This document shows positions 26,754-35,437 of a stretch of 51,775 nt of DNA, in pieces. The notes beneath the pieces were generated by a model. It searched no databases and had not been told where the DNA came from. It was given only the letters and a program-made list of their open reading frames with translations. Source of the DNA: Clostridium sp. K13 (GTDB lineage: Bacteria > Bacillota > Clostridia > Clostridiales > Clostridiaceae); contig NZ_JAASHM010000024.1 in NCBI RefSeq assembly GCF_019734195.1, positions 1 to 51,775 on the forward strand, written 5' to 3'. A program made the translations under genes and the position numbers. Positions within the stretch are counted from its first letter, which is position 1; every line of letters starts with the position of its first letter.

Positions 26754-28535
26754 ATGGCTAGAAATAAATATGATGTAGACGAAGAATTACAAGCTGGGTT
26801 CAACATATCTCATCTTAAAAGACTTATAAAATATATGAAACCTTATAAAAATAAAATTATTATTTCTGTTACTTTAATGCTGATTTCAAGCTTTGTTTCT
26901 TTACTTGGACCATATTTAATAAAAATTGCATTAGATGATATTATTCCATCTGGAAACTTAGCTAATCTGGTAATACTATCAATTATTTATGCTTTTTCTC
27001 TTATATTAGTTAGTGCATTTATGAAACAACGTATAATTACGATGGGTAAAGTAGGACAAGATATTTTAGTTGATATGAGAAAGGATTTATTTGTTAATCT
27101 TCAATCTCTTCCATTTAGCTATTATGACAGTAGACCTCACGGTAAAATATTAGTTAGAGTTGTAAATTACATTAATTCATTAAGTGATTTATTGTCTAAT
27201 GGTTTCGTTAATTTAATAGCAGATACTGTGACATTAATAATTACTGTAGTATTTATGTTTATCTTAGACTATAAATTAGCTTTAGTTAGTTTACTAGGTT
27301 TACCTTTACTTATGACAGTTATAATGTCTATAAAAAAAGCTCAAAGAAAGGCTCATCAAAAACTTAGTTCAAAACAATCAAACATGAATGCATATGTTCA
27401 TGAAAGTATAAATGGAATAAAGGTAACTCAATCATTTTCTAGAGAAGAAGAAAATATGAAAATCTATAACGATGTTTGTACTCAATATAGCGATGCTTGG
27501 ATGGATTCAGTTAAATTAAACTTTTTAGTATGGCCAGCTATTGATATTATTTCTGTTGCCTCAGTTGCTTTAATTTATCTTTTTGGTATTTTAATATTTG
27601 ATTCATCTATTAAAGTTGGTGTTTTAGTTGCATTTATAGGATATGTGTGGAGATTTTGGGCTCCTATAACTAATATAGGTAACTTTTATAACACTATAAT
27701 TAATGCAATGGCTTATCTTGAAAGAATATTTGAAACAATGGATGAAAAACCTTTAATTCATGATAAAGAAAATGCAACTACACTTGCTCCTATAGAAGGT
27801 CATGTAGAATTTAAAGATGTAACTTTTATGTATGAAGAAGATAATCCAATATTAAAAAATATAAATATTAATATAGAAAGTGGTGAATCTATTGCTTTAG
27901 TAGGTCCTACTGGTGCTGGTAAAAGTACTATAGTTAGCTTAATAAGTAGATTCTATGACATAAATGAAGGACAAATTTTAATTGATGGTATTGATATACG
28001 CGATGTAACACTAAAATCACTTAGACAACAAATGGGAATAATGCTTCAAGATTCATTCATATTCTCTGGAACAATAATGGATAACATTCGTTATGGTAAC
28101 CTTAATGCTACAGATGAGGAAGTAATTGCTGCTGCTAAGGTTGTTCGTGCCCATGATTTTATAATGGAATTTGAAAATGGATATTATACCGAAGTAAATG
28201 AAAGAGGTAGCCGACTTTCTGTAGGTCAAAGACAACTTATATCTTTTGCTAGAGCATTACTTGCTGATCCTAGAATATTAATTTTAGATGAAGCTACTTC
28301 TAGTATAGATACTCAAACTGAAATTCTACTTCAAAAAGGATTAGATGAACTTCTTAAAGGCAGAACTTCATTTATAATTGCTCATAGATTATCTACAATT
28401 AAAAATTCTTCTAGAATTATGTATATAGATAATGGTAGCATTGTTGAATGTGGAACTCACGATGAATTAATGTCACTAAGAGGGCACTACTATAACCTTT
28501 ACCAATCACAATATGCCCTACTAAACGCAGTATAA
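26754..28535 (+). CDS. Heterodimeric ABC exporter, half with catalytic Walker B
   Basis: A 593-residue ABC exporter half with six membrane segments and an ATPase domain: Walker A GPTGAGKST, Walker B ILILDEATSSID with the catalytic Glu present, H-loop IIAHRLS. The signature motif is LSVGQRQL, where the usual third-position Gly is Val. In an assembled dimer this altered signature faces the Asp-containing Walker B of the partner, so one ATP site is degenerate and one canonical. It starts directly after the TAA of the first gene, with AAGGAGGCG in the preceding codons. Confidence 0.92.
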   Translation: MARNKYDVDEELQAGFNISHLKRLIKYMKPYKNKIIISVTLMLISSFVSLLGPYLIKIALDDIIPSGNLANLVILSIIYAFSLILVSAFMKQRIITMGKVGQDILVDMRKDLFVNLQSLPFSYYDSRPHGKILVRVVNYINSLSDLLSNGFVNLIADTVTLIITVVFMFILDYKLALVSLLGLPLLMTVIMSIKKAQRKAHQKLSSKQSNMNAYVHESINGIKVTQSFSREEENMKIYNDVCTQYSDAWMDSVKLNFLVWPAIDIISVASVALIYLFGILIFDSSIKVGVLVAFIGYVWRFWAPITNIGNFYNTIINAMAYLERIFETMDEKPLIHDKENATTLAPIEGHVEFKDVTFMYEEDNPILKNININIESGESIALVGPTGAGKSTIVSLISRFYDINEGQILIDGIDIRDVTLKSLRQQMGIMLQDSFIFSGTIMDNIRYGNLNATDEEVIAAAKVVRAHDFIMEFENGYYTEVNERGSRLSVGQRQLISFARALLADPRILILDEATSSIDTQTEILLQKGLDELLKGRTSFIIAHRLSTIKNSSRIMYIDNGSIVECGTHDELMSLRGHYYNLYQSQYALLNAV

Positions 28536-28536
28536 C

Positions 28537-28691
28537 TAAACTGCGAACTATAGTGAGAATGAAAAATGGAATATTACTTTTCACTATTTTTCTTAGTTCC
28601 CCGACTTAAAGTTAACGACTCCTGCTACAAATTTGTATGACAAGTCGTTAACTTTAAGGGGATTCTACTTAAATTACAGACTTAAGCTTTA
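28537..28691. repeat. Dispersed element, copy B (internally deleted, one end lost)
   Basis: About 155 bases, in the same orientation as copy C. It begins with TAAACTGCGAACTA two bases after the ABC exporter stop, lacks about 190 bases from the middle, retains the GTTAACGACT hairpin, and fades out at CTTAAGCTTTA without the right terminal repeat. It too lies between convergent genes. Confidence 0.85.
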
Positions 28692-28755
28692 AAGCCAGTG
28701 ATAGAGAAAAATTAATGATATCACCAGAAGAAAGTATCATATAATATAATAAGCC

Positions 28756-29262
28756 TTAGAATTTAATTATTATTGTCTTTAATCCAAAATATCCAAAGGA
28801 TATTAATACAGTATTCCATATACTAATCCCTGCTGCTGAATATAATAAAAACCCGAAAAAATCGGTTCTTAAAACTCCTGAAACTAAAGATATTAACGTT
28901 CTTACTACTGGAATAAGTCTACATATAAAAATAGTCTTGTTCCCATATTTATTAGAGTATTCAAATATTTTTTCTGTATACTTCTTAGTTTTAGGAGATT
29001 TTTTATAAAACCAATCTAAAATGGGTTTTCCTAAATAATATCCTATTATGTAGAATACTACACTTCCAAATACTGCTGCTGCTATTGATACTAATATTAC
29101 TAAAAAAAGACTTCCTTTTGTTTCTGCTACAAAAGCTCCTATAGTAGGCATTACTATTGTTGCTGGAACACCTGGACAATTTAGATGTTCTAAAAAAATA
29201 ACTACAAATAAAAATATTAGTCCATAGCGTACAAAATACTCTGATATTAATTCAATTCCCAT
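28756..29262 (-). CDS. DedA family membrane protein
   Basis: A 168-residue DedA/VTT-domain protein, somewhat shorter than the usual 200. It shows the family's N-terminal re-entrant region with LNCPGVPATIVMPTIGA (about 27-43), where the family has a conserved acidic residue and Gly-rich turn, GYYLGKP (about 74-80), and RLIPVVRTLISLVSGVLR (about 115-132). DedA proteins are linked to flipping of lipid carriers such as undecaprenyl phosphate. It is a single gene, convergent with the ABC exporter. RBS: AAAGGAAAGGG. Confidence 0.88.
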   Translation of the reverse strand: MGIELISEYFVRYGLIFLFVVIFLEHLNCPGVPATIVMPTIGAFVAETKGSLFLVILVSIAAAVFGSVVFYIIGYYLGKPILDWFYKKSPKTKKYTEKIFEYSNKYGNKTIFICRLIPVVRTLISLVSGVLRTDFFGFLLYSAAGISIWNTVLISFGYFGLKTIIIKF

Positions 29263-29446
29263 AAACCCTTTCCTTCTTTTTGCTGTTTTTAACTATATTT
29301 CTAGTACTTTATAATATGTTAATAAATAATCATATATACTAATTTGTTATTGATTAACTATAAAATACTTCTGTTTACTAATTCTTAATTTTTTGTAACA
29401 TTTTATTATTTTTTTCTTAATTTTTAATGTTATCGATTTCACTTTC

Positions 29447-29475
29447 TTGGAATATTAATCTAATAGTTGTATAAT
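29447..29475 (+). promoter_or_regulatory. Promoter of the LtaS-like gene
   Basis: TTGGAA at 29447-29452 and TATAAT at 29470-29475 with a 17-base spacer, leaving a leader of about 70 bases. The other half of this 291-base intergenic region is AT-rich and shows nothing else. Confidence 0.65.
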
Positions 29476-29553
29476 AATCTATGATTTAATACGTAGTTTA
29501 ACTTTGTTTAACAAATATTTAATACAGAAAAAACAATCATAGGGGGATTTTTT

Positions 29554-31695
29554 ATGAAACTTTCTTTTAAAGAGCCGTCGACTCGCTCATTTATGAAATT
29601 TTTATTTGCTCCATTAATTATTAACTTTATTATTGAACTTTGTAGTAGAAGAAATCTAAATGATACTTTTGGTTATATATTTGGATCTCCATTAGTATTT
29701 TTATATAACTCGTTAATTATATTAGCTACGTTATCGGTTGTACTACTATTTAAGAGAAGAACATTTTTCTTCACTTTAATAACTACTGTATGGATTGGAT
29801 TTGGTATAACCAATGGAATAATCCTAAGCAATAGAGTTACACCTTTTACAGCTACTGATTTAACACTTGCAGATTTAGGATTGGGTATAATATCCAAATA
29901 TTTATCTAAAACAACAACTACTATTATAGCTACTTTTTTAATCCTTGTAGTTCTTGGAATTGTATTCTTATTCTTTAAAGGACCTAAATATAAAGGTAAA
30001 CTTAATTATAAGAAAAATGTATTAATTGTTGCATCAGTATGGGTTTTTCTTTTACTTTCAACAAAAACTGCTTTAGGATTTAATATAATAGCTTCTTATT
30101 TTGGAAATATCGCTTTTGCTTATCAGGATTATGGTTTTCCTTATTGCTTCTCTAATACCTTATTAAACACTGGTATTGATAAGCCTAAAGATTACTCTGC
30201 TGAAAAAATTGCATCTATTTCTGATTTAATTGCATCAAATAATTCAACAAATAATCTTAGCAGCGATGATATTTTATTAGCAAGTACAGAAGGTGGTTTA
30301 AACCATCAAACAGATACTGACAAGCCTAATATAATAATGGTACAATTAGAATCATTCTTTGATCCTACATTGGTTAAATATTTACAATTTTCAGAGGATC
30401 CAGTGCCAAACTTCAGAAAGCTTATGGAGAACTATTCATCTGGATATGTAACAGTTCCTTCAGTTGGAGCTGGTACTGCAAATACTGAATTTGAAGTTTT
30501 AAGCGGTATGAGTTTACAATTCTTTGGTCCTGGAGAATATCCTTATAAAACTATTCTTCAAGAAAGTACTGCTGAAAGCGTTGCTTATGATTTAAAAGAA
30601 TTAGGCTACTCAACTCATGCTATTCACAATAATAAAGGTACTTTTTATGGTAGAAACTTTGTATTTTCTCAATTAGGATTTGATACTTTTACTTCTTTAG
30701 AATATATGAATGTTGAAGAATATACACCAAAGGATTGGGCAAAAGATTTTTATCTTACAGATGAAATACTTAAATCATTAAATTCTACTGAAAACTCTGA
30801 TTTTGTATATACTATTTCTGTACAAGCTCACGGTGATTATCCAAAAGAAAAAGTATTGGATAACCCACAAATTGAAGTTAGTGGATTACCTGATGAAGAA
30901 ACAACTAATGCTTTTACTTATTATATAAATCAAGTATATGAAGTTGACCAATTTATTGGACAATTAGTAGAAGCACTTTCTAATAGAGATGAAAAAACTG
31001 TTTTAGTTTTATTTGGTGATCATTTACCAACATTAAATTTTGAAGATGAAGACTTAGTTAATAATTCTATCTTCCAAACTGAATATGTTGTTTGGAATAA
31101 CTTCGATTTACCTAAAAATGATGAAGATTTAACAGCATACCAATTAACATCATCTGTTCTAAATAGTTTAAATATAGATAATGGAGTTTTAACAAAGTTC
31201 CATAATCAATTTAGAAATAAAAGCGATTATTTAGATGATTTAAAATTATTACAATATGATATGTTATATGGTGAAAAATATATTTATGGTGGTACTAATC
31301 CATTTATAGCTACAGACTTAAAAATGGGAACTTATGATATTTCTATAACAGATGTTTATGAAGAAATTTCTGTACCAACAGAAAAAGAACCTGTAGTAGA
31401 TACTGAAGTAGCTGTAGATTCTGAAGATACTGAAATCTCTGAAGAAAGTGAAGAAGAGGTTATTGCTGAAGAAGTTAATAATTTAATTGTAAAAGGTGAG
31501 AACTTCAATAAATTTAGTAAAATCTATATAAATGGTAAATATACTAAAACTATATTTGTTGATTCTAATACAATTATGGTTACTGATATTACTTTAGAGC
31601 CTAATTCATCAATAGTAGTTACTCAACGTACTTCTGGTGGTGGAAAATTAGGATCTACAAACGAATTTATTTATCCAAATGTAATTGAACAATAA
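29554..31695 (+). CDS. LtaS-type lipoteichoic acid synthase / sulfatase-fold phosphoglycerol transferase
   Basis: A 713-residue envelope enzyme. Five membrane segments (about 13-175) precede an extracellular sulfatase-fold domain (about 250-560) with metal ligand Glu in IIMVQLESFFDP, the nucleophile Thr near 308 in SVGAGTANTEFEVL, and GDHLPTL near 490. LtaS moves glycerol phosphate from phosphatidylglycerol to the growing polymer. After the catalytic domain comes an acidic stretch (about 605-640) and then a beta-rich segment, LIVKGENFNKFSKIYINGK, resembling IPT/TIG repeats. Transcribed alone. RBS: AGGGGGA. Other phosphoethanolamine or phosphoglycerol transferase roles cannot be excluded. Confidence 0.88.
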   Translation: MKLSFKEPSTRSFMKFLFAPLIINFIIELCSRRNLNDTFGYIFGSPLVFLYNSLIILATLSVVLLFKRRTFFFTLITTVWIGFGITNGIILSNRVTPFTATDLTLADLGLGIISKYLSKTTTTIIATFLILVVLGIVFLFFKGPKYKGKLNYKKNVLIVASVWVFLLLSTKTALGFNIIASYFGNIAFAYQDYGFPYCFSNTLLNTGIDKPKDYSAEKIASISDLIASNNSTNNLSSDDILLASTEGGLNHQTDTDKPNIIMVQLESFFDPTLVKYLQFSEDPVPNFRKLMENYSSGYVTVPSVGAGTANTEFEVLSGMSLQFFGPGEYPYKTILQESTAESVAYDLKELGYSTHAIHNNKGTFYGRNFVFSQLGFDTFTSLEYMNVEEYTPKDWAKDFYLTDEILKSLNSTENSDFVYTISVQAHGDYPKEKVLDNPQIEVSGLPDEETTNAFTYYINQVYEVDQFIGQLVEALSNRDEKTVLVLFGDHLPTLNFEDEDLVNNSIFQTEYVVWNNFDLPKNDEDLTAYQLTSSVLNSLNIDNGVLTKFHNQFRNKSDYLDDLKLLQYDMLYGEKYIYGGTNPFIATDLKMGTYDISITDVYEEISVPTEKEPVVDTEVAVDSEDTEISEESEEEVIAEEVNNLIVKGENFNKFSKIYINGKYTKTIFVDSNTIMVTDITLEPNSSIVVTQRTSGGGKLGSTNEFIYPNVIEQ

Positions 31696-31721
31696 TATAA
31701 GTTAATAATTAACTTATAAAT

Positions 31722-31764
31722 AAAAAAAGTAGATATGAATTTTAAAATTCTATCTACTTTTTTT
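31722..31764. terminator. Bidirectional terminator between LtaS-like and rluF-like genes
   Basis: Stem with arms GTAGATATGAATTTT and AAAATTCTATCTAC (one bulged base) extended by A-run and T-run on both sides. It serves both convergent genes. A smaller palindrome, ATAAGTTAAT/ATTAACTTAT, lies just upstream. Confidence 0.85.
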
Positions 31765-31777
31765 ATATCTAATTATT

Positions 31778-32461
31778 TTATAATTCTTCCTTTAATCTCT
31801 GTAGCTCTTCAGTAGTAAGTATTCTCCATTTTCCATAAGGAATATCATCAATTTTTATGTTAAGGATTCTAATTCTCTCTAACTTTATCACAGTATATCC
31901 AAATGCTTTTGTCATTCTTCTAATTTGTTTATTAAGTCCCTGAGTTAAAACTATATTAAAAGTATTATCATCTATTTTATTCACCTTACATTTTCTTGTT
32001 ATAGTATCTCCTATATCTACTCCATTTGCCATCTTATTAATAAAATCATCATTAATTATTTTATCTACAGTTACTATATATTCTTTTTCATGAAAATTAT
32101 CTGATTCTAATATTTTATTTGCTAACACTCCATCATTAGTCATTATTATTAATCCTTGAGATTCTTTATCTAATCTACCTACCGGAAATATATATTGATT
32201 ATAATTCATGTACTCTATTATATTATTTTTAACACTCTCTGCAGCAGTACAAGTTATCCCTACAGGCTTATTTAAAGCTATATATATCTTTTCTTTTGCT
32301 TGTACCTTTTGTCCATCTAATAATATTTCATCATATTCTTCAACCCATTGTCCTGGCTCACATAAAACACCATTTACAATAACTCTTTTTTCTTCAATTA
32401 ATCTATTAGTTTCTTTTCTAGAGCAAATTCCTAAGTTGCTAAAATATTTATTTATTCTCAT
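31778..32461 (-). CDS. rluF: RNA pseudouridine synthase (RluF-like)
   Basis: A 227-residue synthase of the RsuA/RluF family: an S4 RNA-binding domain (about 1-55, MRINKYFSNLGICSRKETNRL) and a catalytic domain with Asp98 in VGRLDKESQGLIIMT. The S4 sequence and the RQIRRM segment are RluF-like (23S rRNA U2604), but RsuA or RluB-like specificity is possible. Start: CGAGGGGAT upstream of ATG. It stands alone between the LtaS-like gene and the cation transporter; the 190 bases behind it hold only weak hairpins. Confidence 0.85.
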   Translation of the reverse strand: MRINKYFSNLGICSRKETNRLIEEKRVIVNGVLCEPGQWVEEYDEILLDGQKVQAKEKIYIALNKPVGITCTAAESVKNNIIEYMNYNQYIFPVGRLDKESQGLIIMTNDGVLANKILESDNFHEKEYIVTVDKIINDDFINKMANGVDIGDTITRKCKVNKIDDNTFNIVLTQGLNKQIRRMTKAFGYTVIKLERIRILNIKIDDIPYGKWRILTTEELQRLKEEL

Positions 32462-32673
32462 ATATAAATTTATCCCCTCGTAAATTTAATTAATTATTAT
32501 TCCTAAACATATTTCATTAAATTATAAAAGGCATCTTAAATTACAATAAGACACCTTAAACCATTAACTATTATACTTCTAATATAATATAAATTACAAT
32601 AAAAAAAGCCTTAGAATAGAAGTAGAATATTTATTTAAAATACACTTCTTAATTAAGACTTTTTCAATAATCC

Positions 32674-33546
32674 CTAATTATTATATGGTTCTGTATGAAT
32701 ATTTATTTCTTTAATATAACTTAAAGTAGAAATTATATTATGCTCTAAATCATCTGCTATATCATGTGCTTCTTCTAATGTTTTAGCTTTATCAATAAAT
32801 ATACTCATATCAATATAAGCTACTGATCCATATTTTCTTGACTTAAAATCCTTTATTCCGTATATTTTTTGATTATTATCTATCATAGATTTAATTTCAC
32901 CAATATCTTGTTTGCTAATTGAACTATCCATTAACTCATCACAAGCTGATTTCAATATATCAATTCCCACTTTTACAACAACTATTGCCACTATAATTGA
33001 TGCTATTGGATCCAATATCTTAAATCCAAGCATTGCTCCACCAATTCCTATAAATGCAGCAATAGAAGATAATGCATCTGATCTATGATGCCATGCATCT
33101 GCTTTTAATGATGATGAGTTTATTTTTTTAGCAACTCTTATAGTAATTTGATATTGATATTCCTTGACTCCAATTGAAATTAAAGCAACTATTAAAGGTA
33201 GTAAAGTTGGAACTTGAATTTCATTTAGGTTAAATAATGCAGCTACGCCTTTATACCCTATTTCTACTGCAACTATAATAAGTACTGCTGCTAAAACAAA
33301 AGCTACTAAGCTTTCAGCTTTCTCATGCCCATATTGATGTTCTTCATCTCTTGGTTTTCTTGAAATCTTATTTCCTATAAGAATTCCAATGGAAGTAATT
33401 ATATCTGAAGCTGAATGTAATCCATCAGCGATTATAGCTGTAGAATTACCAAAAACACCTGCTAATATTTTCATTATAGTTAATCCTATATTAAGTAAAA
33501 TCGATAATATTGTTACCTTATTTGATTCGTCATATCTTTTTTCCAT
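32674..33546 (-). CDS. Cation diffusion facilitator (CDF) metal exporter
   Basis: A 290-residue CDF transporter with six membrane segments (about 10-200) and a cytoplasmic metal-binding domain (about 205-290). The metal site is visible as Asp41/His44/Asp48 in ADGLHSASD and Asp150/His153/Asp157 in DAWHHRSDALSS. The first half has an Asp and the second DxxHxxxD, which fits Mn, Zn or Fe export; the ion cannot be decided. It is a single gene with AGGGGAAGA upstream. Confidence 0.92.
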   Translation of the reverse strand: MEKRYDESNKVTILSILLNIGLTIMKILAGVFGNSTAIIADGLHSASDIITSIGILIGNKISRKPRDEEHQYGHEKAESLVAFVLAAVLIIVAVEIGYKGVAALFNLNEIQVPTLLPLIVALISIGVKEYQYQITIRVAKKINSSSLKADAWHHRSDALSSIAAFIGIGGAMLGFKILDPIASIIVAIVVVKVGIDILKSACDELMDSSISKQDIGEIKSMIDNNQKIYGIKDFKSRKYGSVAYIDMSIFIDKAKTLEEAHDIADDLEHNIISTLSYIKEINIHTEPYNN

Positions 33547-33740
33547 GAATATCTTCCCCTTTTTCTCATTTGATAATTACATTATATGCTAAAAACCCTT
33601 ATTTGTATACTTTTAATTATCAATTAATAATTTTCAACTGATAATGATTTTTGTTAATTTATAATAACACTTCCCATTTGCTGGTAATTTTGTGACGTAT
33701 TATTATATACATTTCTCCCCTTAAATGTAATACAAATCAG

Positions 33741-33786
33741 AAAAAACAAGTAAGATTTTTTTATTTTAACAACTTACTTGTTTTTT
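33741..33786. terminator. Terminator of the Asr/nitrate reductase operon
   Basis: AAAAAACAAGTAAG pairs with CTTACTTGTTTTTT around an 18-base T-rich loop. The minus strand ends in TTTTTT, directly after the last gene of the operon. It would also work on plus. Confidence 0.85.
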
Positions 33787-33791
33787 ATACA

Positions 33792-35015
33792 TTAATATAC
33801 AAACTCTAAATTTTCTTTTATATTAAAGAAATCAGAGTAATCAATATCAAATAATGGTTTCTTAACCTTTGACACATTAATATTTTCTTTAATTAGCTGT
33901 GTTAAAACTCCTGCATATGATAAATCTCCTTGAATTATTGCTCCATAAATACATCCATCTTTATAGATAATTTTCTTATAATCATCTCCATTTTTATCTA
34001 TAACTTCTTCATAGCTATCATCTGGTTTATTTATGATTCCAAGAGACATAGTTGGAAGACCTAAAAAATTCATAGTATTTTTACTTCCAAAGAAATCATT
34101 CATGAAAGCAACTTTTCCACTCATATTACTAGCTGCTATTATTCCTTCCTTTACTGCTGTTGGCCAAATTGGATTTCTTCCACTTATGTCACCTGCAGCA
34201 TATACATCCTTCGCATCAGTTTCTCCTTTTTCATTAATTATTACTCCAAACTTATCACACGCCACTGATGTTCCTTCTAAAAATTTAATATTTGATCTTA
34301 CTCCTGTGCAAGCTATTACAAGTTCACAAGGTACCTCTTCCCCTGTATTAAGCTTTATCGCCACTGGATTTTTATTTTCATCTATTATTAACTTTTCTGC
34401 TTTTACTCCAAATTTTAAATTTACTCCTCTATCTTCTAATAATTTTTCATATCTATTTGCTGCATGTTTATCTAATTGAAGTGGTAGTATCCTATCTCCC
34501 ATTTCTATAAGAGATAAATTAATATCATAATCAATTATTCCAGCAATAGCATCTATTCCTACTAATCCTCCACCTAAAACAACAACATTTTTAACCTTTT
34601 GTGCTATATCCTTAATTTTAAGTGCGTCATCTAAATCTCTTAATCCAACTACATTATTTGCTTCTCTTAAATTTTCTATTGGTGGTATAAATGAATATGC
34701 ACCTGTTGCTAATAATATTTTTTCATATTTAATTTCTTCACCATCATCTAAAGTTATACTATGTCCTTCAGGATTAATTCCAATGACTTCTTTTCCCTTA
34801 ATCCATTTTATATTATATTTATCAAAAAATTCTATTGGTGTAAAATCTAAATCTTCTACAGTTCTACGACCATCTAAATAATGATGTAAAATACATCTTG
34901 AATAAACATTCTCATCCTTTGAAACTAAAATAATTTCTGCATCTTTATTATATTCTCTTAATGTTCTAGCACCATTAATTCCAGCTGCTGAAGCTCCTAC
35001 TACTACATATCTCAT
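33792..35015 (-). CDS. NAD(P)/FAD-dependent oxidoreductase of the Asr/nitrate operon
   Basis: A 407-residue flavoprotein. The FAD-binding motif VVVGASAAGINGARTL is at the N-terminus, the NAD-binding motif VVVLGGGLVGIDAI near 140 and the second FAD motif DVYAAGDISG near 270. It has no CxxxxC redox disulfide, so it belongs to the NirB N-terminal/rubredoxin reductase-like class. I start it at 35015, whose ATG shares a base with the TAA of the ferredoxin gene; the longer reading is out of the normal family start. It likely passes electrons from NAD(P)H to the ferredoxin and then to the molybdoenzyme. Confidence 0.87.
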   Translation of the reverse strand: MRYVVVGASAAGINGARTLREYNKDAEIILVSKDENVYSRCILHHYLDGRRTVEDLDFTPIEFFDKYNIKWIKGKEVIGINPEGHSITLDDGEEIKYEKILLATGAYSFIPPIENLREANNVVGLRDLDDALKIKDIAQKVKNVVVLGGGLVGIDAIAGIIDYDINLSLIEMGDRILPLQLDKHAANRYEKLLEDRGVNLKFGVKAEKLIIDENKNPVAIKLNTGEEVPCELVIACTGVRSNIKFLEGTSVACDKFGVIINEKGETDAKDVYAAGDISGRNPIWPTAVKEGIIAASNMSGKVAFMNDFFGSKNTMNFLGLPTMSLGIINKPDDSYEEVIDKNGDDYKKIIYKDGCIYGAIIQGDLSYAGVLTQLIKENINVSKVKKPLFDIDYSDFFNIKENLEFVY

Positions 35016-35428
35016 TAGTCTTCTTCCACCTCCTCTAGTGTTAATGCTGCCATTGGACATCTAGCAACACATTGTGGATAATTCTCATCTGTAGATCTGC
35101 ACATATCACATTTCATTACTTCCTTATCAGTAGCACTATCCATCTTTAATACTCCATAGGGACATGCCATTATACACATAAAACAACTAGCACATCTTGA
35201 TTTATCATATAAAACTAATCCTGTTTCATCATCTCTTCTCATGGCACCTGTCATACAAGTATAAACACATTCTGGTTTAGAACAATGTCTACAATATATT
35301 GGTGCATACTTACCTTCACTATTAATAGTAATTCTACCTCTTGTATCTCCACCATGAGCTACTTTACAAGCAGTAGTACAAGTTAAACATCCTATACACT
35401 TTTTTCTATCTATCTTTATTCTCTTCAT
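35015..35428 (-). CDS. Ferredoxin-like 4Fe-4S electron transfer protein
   Basis: A 137-residue protein with four cysteine clusters: CIGCLTCTTAC (12-22), CRHCSKPECVYTC, CASCFMCIMACP and CDMCRSTDENYPQC...C. This is the DmsB/HycB arrangement and would hold up to four [4Fe-4S] clusters. No twin-arginine signal is present on it or its partner, so it is cytoplasmic. It sits between the nitrate reductase gene (9 bases) and the flavoprotein gene and is the likely electron carrier between them. Confidence 0.9.
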   Translation of the reverse strand: MKRIKIDRKKCIGCLTCTTACKVAHGGDTRGRITINSEGKYAPIYCRHCSKPECVYTCMTGAMRRDDETGLVLYDKSRCASCFMCIMACPYGVLKMDSATDKEVMKCDMCRSTDENYPQCVARCPMAALTLEEVEED

Positions 35429-35437
35429 GACTTTCTC

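Noticed and set aside
25011..28535. Assigning the ABC exporter as transporter of the peptide at 48.2 kb
   Set aside because: The genes are 20 kb apart, and the exporter lacks an N-terminal peptidase domain.
34033..34479. A 148-codon open frame on plus opposite the flavoprotein gene
   Set aside because: It lies wholly within a well-supported gene on the other strand, has no ribosome binding site and no recognisable domain.
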